This document shows, piece after piece, positions 10,176 to 23,338 of a stretch of DNA of 64,000 bases. The position numbers and the translations under genes are program-made. The stretch is from Hevea brasiliensis (Eukaryota; Streptophyta; Magnoliopsida; Malpighiales; Euphorbiaceae): the NCBI RefSeq assembly GCF_030052815.1, contig NC_079505.1:80454330-80518329 (forward strand), in the 5' to 3' direction. The notes under the pieces were generated by a model. That model was not told the DNA's origin, made no database searches, and worked only from the letters and a program-made list of their open reading frames with translations. How positions within the stretch are numbered: the first letter of the stretch is position 1; the number at the start of each line of letters is the position of its first letter.

Positions 10176-13100
10176 TGTCACACATTATCCCTCTGTAAGG
10201 CATAACATGATCTCATAGAATACCTAATGAACTATCAAACTTCACCTACCGATAACTCATTAAGTACCTTACAAGGGATTTTAAAACCATTTTCTTACTT
10301 TTTGGAAGTGGTGAGCATTTTCTTACATTTAATAGAGGTTTAAAAGCTAGTTAAAATTTTTGTCTATTTTTATTTGTCCGCAAATTTTGAAAGAATTTTG
10401 GCAGAATGCCATCTGTATTTTAAGAAAACAATTCTTCAAAAACCTGTAAAAACACTTTCTATAATTCTTTTTATCAAAATTCATCATTACTACAACACAA
10501 TCAATACAATTTTTTCCAAACTCCAAAATTCAAAACAATTCTCAATTAAATTGTCATAAAAAATACTACTCAATAATTCTATTCATTTTTCATTAAAGTA
10601 AAAACAATTTACGTTCATCAACCCAAAATTTACATTAGAAAATCCAAACTAATATTATTACAAAAAAATCTATACAACTGCTCAAAGCCAATTTATACAT
10701 GTACATACGGTTACATACACAAATATAAACATTACATTCAGGGTATAAAATTATACCCGACAAAACTTCAGGGTTGTAGCTCCAAAATCCTCAGCAGCTC
10801 ACTCTGCTGCTCCTCTAGTCTCTCTATCTGCGACAGCAATAACAGCCATCACTGAGTACTATGACTCAGTGGTGCACAACATACTAAAAATAAAATTTTA
10901 TGCATAATTCAAATCACATTTATTCAAATATAATACTGAACATGAAAAACAGATACAAAACATGATTTATAAATTTTTAGTTCAAATAATCTCATTTAGG
11001 AAATCTCAAAATGAATTTTATAAAAATACACAGTTATATCATGCCATTCAGAATAATATTCATCTCAATAGCAGGAGGCTTATGAGAAATCATAAGGCTA
11101 GCTAGCTCAATCTATGGGTATCCATTCAGTTTCTTCCTCTATTGGCACACACCTCAACACTTCAGCCAGAGAGGGAATCAAAATTCAAAACTAATTCCTT
11201 CCACTAGTCATGCTAGTGAGGCATTCAAATATATGGTCATGACACTGTGATTTTAAAATTGTCTTAGTAATTTACTAAACATTTATTACCAAATCAAACA
11301 CATACAATTAAACTTTACAACAATTTAGGTCAACACAATTTGTTCATTTCAATCACAAAGTTGCAATCAAAATAAATTGCAATTCATTTTATACAATTAC
11401 AAAAGAAATTTAAAGACAAATTTTATGTTGTGCACAAACTTTATGCGAGTCGCCTCTTGGCCTTGACTCGATGTCTCGGATTCTTTTTCGATATTCTTTT
11501 CAACTGAAACACACAATTTTACAATGTTTCAGTATCACAATTTATAATAAATCCACTAAAGAATTTCACAATTACTTATTTCAAGTCCTAATATGCTTAA
11601 ATTAATGTTCTTAAAATTTTACCTTTTGGGGTTACTATTCACGACACTATTTAAGTCAATTTGTTGACTTTCTTATGCTTAATAGGTATAGGGATTTTAA
11701 TTTCACCCACATACCACATTTTGGTTACCAATTTTGTTGGTTTTAGTTGCTCCCTAGATTTTTAGGTTTCCTGGGCATAATTTCAAATTTTCTAGATTTA
11801 GTATCTTGTTTTGTACTATTCCATTGGTCATGTTGCTGTTAGAATTTGACAAAGTTTTCTTCATAGAAGTTGTTCCTTATTGTCTTAAATTTAATTTCAT
11901 TTTTGAATCACTCCATTTGGAGTTTTGTAGCTCAAGATATGACTATTTGAATGGGGCTGGCCGGATTTGGTGTTACCCGGAATTCTGAGCATTTTCTGGA
12001 TACTGGCAGTTTTGGTGTGCTGATTGCAGGTGACTTTTCGGATAGGTTATGGTCAACATTTGGGTTTGTTTACTTCATAAAAGTTGTAGGGCTATGTCTC
12101 AGCTTTTCATCGATATAAGATTTAGGTCATTTGAACCTTCCTAGACCATGTTATGGTCATTTAAGTGACTACTGTTCATTTGGTCATTTTTATACAGTGG
12201 CAGTGCATTACACCCGAGTTTGACCTAATTGTTCACTATATTCTGGTCATTTTCTGGGCATGATTCCTAAATGAAAAATGGTTCATTTTGTATCTTTTTC
12301 ATTCCCAATTGACCTCATACCAATTGGGTTAGTAAATTTTTAGTTTTGGTCTATGAAAGGGACCTAGGTCAAGCTATCAGCATACTGACCCTAACCAATC
12401 CGAATTGAAACTTGGTTCTAGCAATTCACACACACCATAAATGATCTCAATTGATCATTTTTCAACTCAATTAAGGTCAATTGCATCAATTGACCAATTC
12501 TTAACTTTTTCTCTAATTTTTCAAAATGCTAAAAACCCTAATTACACATTTGTGTAATTCAATGTAATCAAAGTGTACATCTAATGTCTATACACCTAAT
12601 TCACCTTAAACAACCATTTAATTATACCAATTTCATACACTTCAAACCCTACCTAAGGCTGGCCGAAATTCTTCTTTGATCCCCAATAAAAATTTTCTTT
12701 TGTTTTTAAGTGAAAATCTAAGTTAATTGAGTCATAAACACAACAAATAAACTTTAATTTCCAAGTAAAAGTGCTTACCTCTACTAAAATTTTCAATTCT
12801 TCCCTTCCTTCAATTTCTCCCTTTCTTTCCTTCTTCAATCACTTTCTCAAGTGAGGTTAACAAGGTTTAATAGAATAATTTGGGGCAAAGTAAAGTTAAG
12901 TAAGGATTTTAAAGCTTGAACTCAAGCTTTCCTGGAGGTGAAGCTATGGAGAAGAAGGAGGAGAGGGGCGGCCTAATTCCTTGAAGAATAAAGGAAATGA
13001 TTTTCATTTTAATTGTTTTATGTATTTATGTTTTATTTGAATAAGAATTGACTTGGTCAATTATGTAGGAAAAAATTAAAATGTCATTTATGATGTCACA

Positions 13101-13670
13101 ATAGTGATGTAAGCATGATGTAAATAAGGTTTTCTTTTCTTTTTCTTTTTCAATTATTTTTCCTTATTTCTTTAATTTAATTCCCAATTTTAAAAATTTC
13201 TTTTCTCTGATTTTATTGAACAGTTTGGTCAGGAGTTAGCTCTAAGGTGAATTGACCAAATTGCCCCTCGCTGATTCAATCCGGTTTGCAAGTTATTTAA
13301 TATTTCTTCCGAATCTCTGACCTAATTATTTGACCTGCTTAACAATTATTTTTTGTGATTTTCTCTTTTTCACTGTGTTCGCAATAGTCCTAAGGACCAC
13401 GGCGTCACATTTTCCGGTTCGAAATTTGAGTTTAGACTAACCTCGCAGTCATTTCCCTGAAAAGTCACCCATCGTTGTTACTTCCGGCTCATTTAACTTT
13501 TTATACTTTGTTTTTATTCTTTATACTTAACTATTTGATAATTACTAATTATTTGGGTTTAGGGCTTATCTAGGTGTCTTAGACGTGGTTTTAATCCCCT
13601 TAATTGTCCAGACTGATATCGGTCACCGGAACAGTGAAATATACCAGGTTATGCAAATAGGGGTGTTACA
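10176..13670 (-). mobile_element. Solo LTR of a long-LTR Ty3/gypsy chromovirus, copy A
   Basis: On the minus strand it starts TGTAACACCCCTATTTGC and ends in CA. It is flanked by the perfect 5-bp direct repeat ACATG (10,171-10,175 and 13,671-13,675), so it is a complete LTR (3,495 bases) left by recombination between two LTRs. It matches copy B (17,874-21,585) closely and the paired LTRs of the element at 23,973 less closely. There is no coding. It disrupts the PMD part of the MULE. Confidence 0.92.
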
Positions 13671-15184
13671 ACATGTGTTCGAAATTATTATCATAGAACC
13701 AATAGCAGCTCCACTGATTGAGATCCAACGTCTAGCAACTCAGCGGTACCACTCCATATATTCAGAATGATGGTGGAGTGGCTGTACCATTTGTTGCCCC
13801 TGAACAATAAATTGTTGCTGCCTATTCTAGCGATTAATGTAGGTGGCATGGTGGTGCTCCCAATTACTCTCACTCAATCGGAGAGTAATCTCGTGCAACT
13901 CGTCTGTTTGCATCGGTGGGCCATGGAATAGGTTGAACCAATTCAAACTGGAGAAGCACCCTATCAGGCTAGTACCATTCAACAATATGAAAGCAAACTA
14001 ATGGTACCACTGCCTTCCAGATGGGACGGCCTTGAACACAAATGTTTGGAAGCTCATCCAACAATTCATCACTATATGGTTCCCATGTAATCTACAAATT
14101 AATGGTCACAACACATTATGTGAGGATAAATGTAAAGAAAAATATAACAAATGAATGTTTTAACTATAATTATGAAAGTATAGTTTACATCTTGAGGGTG
14201 CATCCGGTCAAGGTTGTACTGGATTTGTGGTAGTACATGGGTTGTTACTTCAATAATTTGTCTAGCCCGACTCCACCTATTAGTTAAGAAGAAAAATTTA
14301 GATGTAATGTAATAAAAATGAAATGAAACATTTCTTAATTGTTATTAATATAAAAGTATAGGGACATACCTAGCACCTAGTGGTGCATCATTAGGTGTTG
14401 ATCGATCTCTTAATGATGGAGATATTATTTTAAATCTCTTCCTGGCCTAGATCTGCAATAAGAATAGTGGGCCTGAAATCTCCTTTTGTTTCAGTGACTA
14501 CAACATGACATAGTTCCCGGTAAATAAAGGCTAAGCATGCTCCCCCCTAATTGTATGTTGCAGCTTCCCTTAAGTCTTTTGAAAGCGAAAGGAATATATG
14601 ATTTGTGAATCCTTATTGCAGACATGCATAATACTTTTGATTGAAAAAAGCTCTTTTATGACCATACCATGTGCATCCATTAAGGTCTGTATATTTGTCC
14701 ATAATATTTTCATATGATTTTTTATTTGAAGTGTTTGGATGTCTCTCATGTGATGATACATAATTCATCTTCCTTTGCATTAATCCTGTTACATTTACAC
14801 ACATAGAAAGAAAACATAACAATAAACAATTTGTGCCAAAATTTATGGTAATTACATATAATGAGATGATTTGTTCAATACAACGTATTTTTTAAACTGT
14901 TTAAAATTAATTATTGGTGGTTTGTCCCATTGAACAACTCTTTTTTGTGTGCCCTTGTTAAAGACAAAGCGAACATTTGATTTTAGATATCTCTCCTACT
15001 TTTCCACTAACCATCCAATCCATTTCATTCTTCCTTCTTAATGACTTCGGTCTTCCTTTTGGCCTTTTATGTGCTGGATCAGGTACTAGAATTGGATCAT
15101 TGTCTGTCAGCCAATCATCATGGTGTCCAAGTGCATGAAATTTCCACTCATAGGACTTGAGCGTTCATTCCAATGTATAATAAT

Positions 15185-17485
15185 TTGAAACATATTATTT
15201 ATAATGAATAGACATTGATTGGCATGCTGCAATCACATAGGCACATGGAATTTGATACTCTTGAAACTTCTTCCATGTGCATGTCCTTTCATGAGTTTCA
15301 CTACATACTTCTTTCCAGATCCACCCCTCCAAACTTCAAATTCATCACAATCGTGGTTAAATAACCGGACATGAAGTGAGTTTGCTACATTTAAATTTGC
15401 AATTAAAACTTGACGACATGCTGGTGTAAATTTAAAGCCAAGTTGTAGTTGCTCGCGGAACGCTGTGCAGCGTGTGTCAAAATATTCGACACACTGAAAA
15501 AATATTTTCTCAACCATAATAGCTATTGGTAATGCACAGATCCCCTTTAGCATTCCATTTACCCACTCAATGGTGTTGGTTATCATAGAGCCATACCGTT
15601 TACCCCCATCATGAGAACGTGTCCATTTTTCCAATGGTATCTTTAAGCCCCATTCATATGTTTCTGAATGCTCGCTCTTGATTGTCTCCATGGCCTCATA
15701 AAATTTCTTTTTCTGAATTTGATGGGATGTATAAAAAAATAATTTCAATTGTTTATAGTACGTAACATTGATAATTCAATGTTAGTGAAAAGAAGTAATA
15801 ATCTTACATAATTAACCTGCCTTTTGGAGAGCTTCTTTCATTTAAGTATTTTTAAACTTCGTGTTATAATTACTTAGGATATGTCTTAAGCAATATCGAT
15901 GATGTCCATCAGGAGGTTGCCACCAATCTTGCTGCATTGCCTTTTTTTTATAGCAATATGCCTATATGATATAACAAAAATACATTTCCGATCTGTCATA
16001 AAAACCCTCAAACAAGACATAAACCAACCCTAATTCCTTGTGTTTTCACAATCAACTATTGCCCATGCAATTGGGAAAATATGATTATTGTCGTCTAGTA
16101 ACATTGCACAAAATAAACACCCTTTGTACTTTCCGTATAAAAATGTCGAGTCTATGAAAATAACTGGTCTACAGTGCTTGAATCCTTCAATTGTTTGTTT
16201 ATATGCCCAAAATATTCTATCAAAAATTTGATATTCGAGATTTAATTTATTATTAATAAAAAGAGGGTCATCTTCAATCAGAAATGAGCACTTAGGGTTA
16301 TGTTTGCACAGGGCATTCATGAATTGGTGCAATCTTCCATAAGATTCCTCCCAACCACCAAAGATCTTAACAATTGCATCATGTCTAGCCTTCCATGTCT
16401 TCCAATGACTCGACATATATCCAACCTTATCTTTAATTTCCACTTGTAACGCAGCTATTTTGACACTTGGTTGTTCGTGTACTATAGCTTAGATGAACTC
16501 AGATATAAATCTACTATCCAATTGCACATGATCTTGTGATAATGATAGATTAACACATGTATGGGGTTCGTTATATATGGTAATTTTCCATATATCACAT
16601 CCTTTCCGTCGTGATGCATGCATTCTCCACTTACAATTGCTCCTTGTATCTTCGTACCTGATGGCATATGTTCTACTCTTTGTCTCATCGATACAAGACA
16701 CATGCTGCCTCAGTAAATGATATTCCTTGGCAGCTTTTTGGACAACATCGCTAGAAGGGAATATCATTCCAACTTAAAACTCCTTTGATGGATCCCACAT
16801 TGACGTACATGGCGGTTTTGACCATAGATCAACCGTCAGTAATGAAAAATCTATTTCAGAGTAAGGTGGAGGAGGGACAACAGGCATTATTAGGTTTGCA
16901 ATATGAGTATTGTAGTACAAAGACAAATCTAATACCATGTTAATTTCATGATAAGCATCTCATTTACGTCCGTGTTGTCACTGTCAATCCATTCCTCATC
17001 ACAATCATCTTCGGTCTCAGCATCATTTGGACAATAATCAGTGTCGGTAGATTTTGAATCATTCTCCAATTGACTTGGACAATTGTATGCATCAGTGGAA
17101 TCAACATTTGATGGTCCCGCTTCATCACCATCGGATGCAGATGCATCTGGTCGAAAAATGTCAACATATAATTCAATCGATGACATTCCTCCAATTTGAT
17201 CAATAAAATTAAACATAATGTTGACATCATCATCGTTAGCCAAACCCATGCACTCCCACTTGACAGAACCATCTCCTACAATGGGTTGTCTGAAACAGAT
17301 ACTCGATATAAATTCACGTCAAGCTTTAAGGCCAATTCCCCTGACTATTTCATACCTAAATTACCAAAATCCATGTGTCTACCAATAGTAATGACTGTTG
17401 ATGAACCCCCACAACAGTCATAGCCTTCGTCATCCATAATAATATCTCCATCCCAATATATAGTAGCAAAAGACAGAATTGACAT
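15185..17485 (-). pseudogene. MuDR-family transposase, broken
   Basis: The start is taken at 17,483-17,485, where MSILSFATIYWDGDI matches the usual MULE opening (tandem hydrophobics then YWDG). Next come a PB1-like stretch (WECMGLANDDDVNIMF, 17,150-17,260) and a MuDR N-terminal domain (ETKSRTYAIRYEDTRSNCKW, 16,489-16,767). The MULE DDE core has the first acidic residue in VIFIDSTFLYGKYKG (16,030-16,443), and a later part is rich in Trp/Cys motifs (15,233-15,748). A SWIM-like zinc finger (CTW, then FQEYQIPCAYVIAAC) ends near 15,185. At least three stops or frameshifts lie between 16,900 and 17,370, and more lie between the domains. It would have cut and moved the element; it cannot now be translated whole. 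Confidence 0.75.
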
Positions 17486-17610
17486 TTTCTGATTAAAGAA
17501 CAAGCTCAATTACTTAAATGGCGTTCCAAAAAAATTATCATTAGTAGTATTCATTAAACATCTAAAAAAACAAAAAGGATCCAAATGAAGATCTAGTTCT
17601 GTTTAACATT

Positions 17611-17868
17611 ATATTTGTTGCAACAAAAAAATTTTAAATTAATTGATCCAGTTCGATGCGATTCGATTTAAGATTAAAACTCAAAATTTTCATAGTAGGT
17701 TTGAATCACTACAACTACTGACATAAACAGTTGGCTTCACGAAAAGCATTCAATTATATTTGTTGGAAAAAAATTAATTTAATTGATCCAGTTCGATTTT
17801 AGATTAAAACTTGAAATTTTTGAAAACGACTACAATCGCTACAACTATCTGCATAAACAGTTGACCTA
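17611..17868. repeat. 145-bp direct repeat upstream of MULE coding region, cut by LTR
   Basis: The phrase ATATTTGTTG followed by an AAAA-rich part, TTGATCCAGTTCGAT, GATTAAAACT, CTACAACTA and ATAAACAGTTG occurs twice, starting at 17,611 and 17,756. The second unit is broken by solo LTR copy B. Related words (GGTTCGATTTCAGATTACAACTC) reappear at about 21,650 after the LTR. It may be the subterminal or promoter region of the MULE. Confidence 0.6.
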
Positions 17869-17873
17869 ACAAC

Positions 17874-20800
17874 TGTAACACCCCTATTTGCATAGCCTGG
17901 TATATTTCACTGTTCCGGTGACCGATGTCGGTCTGGACAATTAAGGAGATTAGAACCACACTTAAGACAACTAGAGAAGCCATTAAACACAAATAATTAG
18001 TAATGTTCAATTAGTTGAGTATAAAAAAGAAAAACAGAACAGAAGAAGTTAAACGAGCCGAGAGTCATAGCGATGGGTGACCTTCTCGGGAACGACTACG
18101 AAGTCATTTTAAACTCAAATTTCGAATCGTAAAAAGTGACGTTGCTGTCCTTAGGACCCTTATAAACACGGTGGAAAAGAGAAAATCATGAAAAAGAACT
18201 GTTAAGCTAGTTAAATAATTAGGTCAGGAAGCCGGAAGAAATATTAAATTATTTGCAAACCGGGATGAACCGGCGAGGCACAATTTGGTCAATTGACCCC
18301 GAGAGCTGACTCATGACCTAACTGTCAAATAAAATCGGAGAAAAGAAAATTTCGGAGTTGGGAATTAAATTAAAGAACTAATAGAAAAAAAAAAAAAGAG
18401 AATGGAAAAGTTAAAAGGTGATGACATCATGCATGACCTCATGCATGATGCCATAAAGAAAATAATTAATTAATTTATTTATTTAGATTTTTGGTCTTCC
18501 TAAAGAGATAAAAGACAAAAGAAAAGAAAAGAAAAGAAAAAAATAAAAAGCCTCATCTTCCTCACCATTTACATTTCTCTCTCCCTCACCATTGTAAACC
18601 TCCATTAAAGCTTGCTTCAAGCTTTGAAACCACCATTAAACCCCAAATCCTCCCATACTTGCTTCACAAAAACTTGATTTAATCACTTGAGAGGAAGATT
18701 GGTCATCAAAGAATTGAAGAAAATTGAGAGAAAGTGAAAGTTCAAAGACACCTAACAAGGTAAGTAATGCAAACTTCAAGTTTTTAGTTTAATTAGTGTA
18801 GGTATAGCATCAAGAGCATAGAAATAAACTTAAAATAAAAAAAAATATATGTGAGGGACTAAACTGAAATTCGTCCAGCAGGGAGGGGAGAGTGATTGCA
18901 TGAGTTTGATTGAGTTAAACATGTTAAGATGCTTGAATGAGTTGAAAGATTGTGTTTATATGCTTTGAATTAGTTAATTGCAATGGATTAGAGTGGTTAG
19001 GGTTTGAGACCTAGGGTTTTGAGGCAAAAATTTGGAGAAATTTGTAAATGGTGTCTTTGACCTAATGTGAAGTGAAAAATGGTCATTTGTGACCAAATGA
19101 GGTGTATTAGAAGTGTTGGAATTAAAAGCCAATTCGGATTGGATAAGGTCATGTGCTGGCAGCATGACCAAAATCTCCTTTGAGGGACCAAAAATGAAAT
19201 TTTACAAGTCCAATGGATATGGAACTAATTGGGGATGAAAATAGGCACTAAATGACACAATTTTCATTTAGGAAGCATGCCCAAAAAGTGACTAAAACCT
19301 AGTGAACAAATTGATTAAAGTTGAAAAATTACAGGCTGCCTCTGCACAAACTGACCAAATGAACAGTATTTATTCATTTGGTCATAACTCAAGCTGGGCA
19401 GGTCAAAAAGACCTAAAATTTTACCAGTGGTTAGGTGAGATATAGATCTAAAACTTTCATGAAGAACACAAACTCAAATTATGCCATTAACCAAATCAAA
19501 TTACTGAGCAAAGTTGGGTCATTGAATCTGCAAACTGCAGATTTGCCATTTGAACAGTAAAGTTTCAATGGCTATAACTCTCTCTAGAAAACTCTGATTT
19601 AGGCGATTCTTGAACTGATGGAAACCTAAGACATAGTATAACATTTCATATGAGGAAAATTAGACCAAATTATGGACTTAACTTGATCAAATTGCTAAAC
19701 AAAGTTGGAGCAATAAATCTGTAGAACCAAATTCTGCAGCATGAACAGTAAACGTAATTTGCTTATAACTTGAGCTACAAAACTCTAATTGGGGCGATTC
19801 AAAAAGGAGAATAAACTTAAGACAATAGGAAACATTTTTTATGAAGAAAGTTCTGCCAAATTCCAACAGTAAACTGACTAATGAAACAGTACAACTAGGG
19901 ACACTAAAACTGAAAATTTGGCAATTTTGCCTAAAAGACCAAAGTTGTGAGAAAATGACCAAAACCAACAAGTTTGGTGATCAAAATGTGGTATGTGGGT
20001 AAAGTTGGAATTTTCATACCTATTAAGCCTTAGAAAGACTTAAATAGTGTAGTGAATAGTAACTCAAAACACAAAATTTCAAGAACGTTGAGTTTAACAC
20101 GTTAGGGCTAGGTAAAAGTGAAGTTAAATTTATTTTTGGATTTATGCCAAGTTATGATACTGAAACACTGTGAAATTGTGTGTTTCAGTGGAAAAGAATA
20201 CCGGGACAGAACCCGAGGAGTCGAGTCAAGGCCAACAGGTGACTCGTTTGAGGTTTGTGCACATCACTATGCTTTAAAATTCATTGACAAAGTGAATGAA
20301 ATATAAATTTTATTTTTGCTTTGAATTGTTGAAAGTTTATTGTGACCTTATTTATGATGTTTTGATTTAAATTGTGAAAATTATTGTGTATATTTGAAAT
20401 GACAATGTTTAGCAAATTGTTAAGATAAGTTTTGAAACCACAGTGTCATGACCATATATTTGAACACCTCACTAGCACGACTAGTGGGGGTAATTCGTTT
20501 TGAATTTTGATTCCTTTTCTGGAGAAGTGTTAAGGTGTGCTAGTAGAAGAGGATGTGAATGGATATTTATATATTTGAGCTAGCTAGCTAGCCTTGTGAT
20601 ATGATTTCTCTTTAGCCTCTGGCTATTGAGATTCTATTTGTTTCGAATGGCATGATCTAACTGTGGGTTTTATGAAATGTGTTTTGATACTTTGAAATGA
20701 AGTTGGTTTGCATTTAACATCTCATAATGCATGATTTGTACTTAATTCTCATGTTCAGCCAAATTTTTGAATAAATGTGATTTAAGTTTTGCATAAAGAT

Positions 20801-21585
20801 TATTTTAATATGTTGTGCACCACTGAGTCCTAGTACTCAGTGATAGCTTCTATTGCTGTCGCAGATACAGAAACTAGGGTTTTATGAAATGTGTTTTGAT
20901 AGCTGAGGTGTGAGGAGCTATCAGCTTAAAGTCATCGGGTATAATTTATACCCTAATTATAAATATTTCTTTTGATGTATGTATTGCATATAAAAGTATG
21001 GACATGTAAATGGGTCTTGAGCAGCTTGTACAAAGTTTGCATGAAGTTTGTAATAAAAAAATTTGTTTCAATTTTCTTTGATGTAAATTTTGTAATGATA
21101 TATATATAAAAATTGTTTTATCTCTAACGAAATATGAGTGGAACTATTTTATTTAATTTGAATGAAATGTATTGTTAGTATTTTAAGTATTATTGAATTT
21201 TGAACTTGAGAAATTGAAATGATTGTGGAGTTGTTGAAATGGATTGAGTTTGATTGTGAAATTGAAGTAGTTGTTAGGGAAAAATTTTTAGAAGTGCTTT
21301 TTACAGGTATTTAAAGAATTGTTTTCTCAAAATACAGAGGGAACTCTGTCAAAATTTTTATAAAATTTACGGAAAACTAAAATGGACCAAAAATATTAAC
21401 TAGTTTTAATTTTAACTAAACGTTTTAAATATTTATTAGAAAATGCTCACCACTTATCAAAAATAAGAAAATTATTTTAGAATCCCTTGTAGGGTACTTA
21501 ATGAGTTATCGGTAGGTGAAGTTCGGTAGTTCATTAGGTATTCTATGAGATCATGTTATGACTTACAGAGGGGTAAGGTCTGACA
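17874..21585 (+). mobile_element. Solo LTR of the same chromovirus family, copy B
   Basis: It begins TGTAACACCCCTATTTGC and ends GGTCTGACA. The flanks are the perfect 5-bp repeat ACAAC (17,869-17,873 and 21,586-21,590). At 3,712 bases it is a complete LTR remaining after LTR-LTR recombination. It lies opposite in orientation to copy A, and the two share family-specific details (TATTTGCATA, TTTCACTG) that differ from the LTRs of the 23,973 element. Open frames inside are short and not conserved in the other copies. Confidence 0.92.
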
Positions 21586-21590
21586 ACAAC

Positions 21591-22312
21591 AAACCTCAAA
21601 ATTAACTTACTTGAAAAAAATATTAAACATAAACTAACCGGATGAATATCTGGTTCGATTTCAGATTACAACTCCAAATTTTCAGATTCGTTGGGGTTTA
21701 CTACAAATATTCAAATATTTTTATTTAACTTACTAATAAATGAAAGTTAGAATTTAATTAATATATAACTTATTTTCGGCCATAATTTAATTACTTTTTT
21801 ATGATAAATATTACATTTTAATTAATATATCTATTACTATTTTCAAAGTATTATGTAATTAATATATATATATATATATATATAATAATAATAATTCTTA
21901 TAAATTTTATCTTGCTATTATAAAATTATATTATAATTTGTCATAATTGTTTAGTATTATATATTTTTAATAACTTCTACTAATTATCAAACTATTTACT
22001 ATATTTCTTATATCTATATACATATTTCTTTTACTAATTATTTTTATTTAACTTATTAAAATATTATGTGAAACTTAGAATTTAATTAATATATATAAGG
22101 GTTATTTTCAGCCTTAATTTATTTACTTTTTTTTATGACAACTATTCCATTTTAATTAATATAAACTTTCAGCCTTAATTTATTTACTTTTTTTTTATGA
22201 CAAATATTCCATTTTAATTAATATAAACTTTATTTTCGGACTTTTTTTATAATTTTTTAATTTTAACTTATTGTAATTTCACTCTTAACCTTTTACTAAT
22301 TTTTTGAAAATT
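21591..22312. other. AT-rich region with diverged repeats, no gene
   Basis: Contains an AT run at 21,860-21,883 and a 61-bp duplication (CAGCCTTAATTTATTTAC at 22,109 and 22,170), with a third diverged copy near 21,775. It may be upstream MULE sequence displaced by solo LTR copy B. Confidence 0.4.
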
Positions 22313-22519
22313 AAATATTATTTTACATTAAGCTAACTTTTTTGTATTAAACTTATATCTCTAATTTTGATTAAATTTATTAAATATTATTTTACATTAA
22401 ACTAACTTTTTTGTATTAAACTTATATCTCTAATTTTGATTAAATTTATTAAATATTATTTTACATTAAACTAACTTTTTTGTATTAAACTTATATCTCT
22501 AATTTTGATTAAATTTATT
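22313..22519. repeat. 69-bp tandem repeat, three copies
   Basis: Units start at 22,313, 22,382 and 22,451. Each carries AAATATTATTTTACATTAA, then TAACTTTTTTGTATTAAAC and CTCTAATTTTGATTAAATTT. The copies differ at only about one or two positions, so the expansion is recent compared with the surrounding decay. Confidence 0.9.
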
Positions 22520-22663
22520 TTCGTCCATAACTTACATGTTTTATTTTTTAAAAATTTTATCATGGTATTATGAAATCATTTTATAATTTCTCAAAATTGT
22601 TTACTATTATATATTTTTTATTTTTAATAACTTTTACTAATTATCAAACTATTTACTAGATTT

Positions 22664-22705
<42 letters not shown>
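22664..22705. repeat. (AT)n microsatellite
   Basis: About 20 AT units within AT-rich, otherwise featureless sequence that extends from 22,520 to about 23,060. Confidence 0.9.
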
Positions 22706-22710
<5 letters not shown>

Positions 22711-23338
22711 TTCTATTTTTTTATATTATTAATATTACATCCTATCATTTTTCATTTTTTGGGTAACCTATAAACTATATTTCTTTTTTACTCCTATGTA
22801 TACAAAAATTACTCGATAGTCTAAAATATATTAAAAAAAATTGCATGCTAAAACATATAAATATCTAAACAAAATAACATATCTAAAACACTAAAATATA
22901 ACATACTAAAACATAACAAAAACATATAAATATAACACACTAAGACAGATAAATTACACATTAAAATATTTAAATAAAAATTTTTTTATCAACTTCATTA
23001 AAAAAATTAGCATATTTAAAACAAACATATATAAATATAACACATGTTTATATTTTTCAACAATGTACGATGTACCTGTTTGTTGATAGCACAAAGTTTT
23101 TTTTTTGTCTTGCTGGTTCACCACTAGAGGTCTCCTTTTGGTTGTTGGTCCACCACGGTTCCCTTCTGGTTGCTGGTCCACTGAGCAAAAGCTTGCTCCA
23201 ACACCTGGTTCAACGAGCAGCGCTCCACAGGACAATGGAGAAAAGAGGGACAATGGAGAAGAGAGGGATGAGAGAATCGTAGGGATGAGAGGGTTAGTGA
23301 GAGAGACAATGAAGGTGAAGCTAAGAAATATGAATTAG

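Larger units (their letters stand above)
9240..14480 (-). pseudogene. Plant mobile domain (PMD/MAIN-like) gene, split by solo LTR
   Basis: From 14,560 downward the minus strand encodes the PMD signature in pieces: LGGACLAFIYRELCHV near 14,500; an intron-like gap with a GTATG donor near 14,370; RWSRARQIIEVTTHVLPQIQYNLDRM near 14,200; WEPYSDELLDELP, then GRPIWKAVVPLVCFHIVEWY near 14,000-14,080; and QFELVQPIPWP near 13,930. The coding then meets the LTR at 13,670 and resumes at 10,175 with a low-complexity proline/glutamine tail typical of these proteins, ending near 9,240. Stops are frequent. PMD proteins are related to Arabidopsis MAIN/MAIL, which help silence transposons and control gene expression. 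The copy here belongs to the transposon type. Confidence 0.7.
9240..17873 (-). mobile_element. Mutator-like element (MULE) with transposase and plant mobile domain, decayed
   Basis: Reading down the minus strand from 17,485 there is a MuDR-type transposase, then a PMD (MAIN-like) coding segment whose tail resumes beyond an inserted solo LTR (10,176-13,670). The order transposase then PMD is continuous in orientation, and the target duplication ACATG shows the LTR inserted later. The 5' side is likewise cut by a second solo LTR at 17,874. I could not locate terminal inverted repeats, so both outer limits are estimates. The 5' end may extend beyond 21,590. PMD domains travelling with MULEs are known in plants. 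Several stops and frameshifts show the element is dead. Confidence 0.7.

Noticed and set aside
22109..22519. CRISPR-like array from regularly repeated words
   Set aside because: Units are contiguous tandem copies without distinct spacers, in a plant nuclear context.
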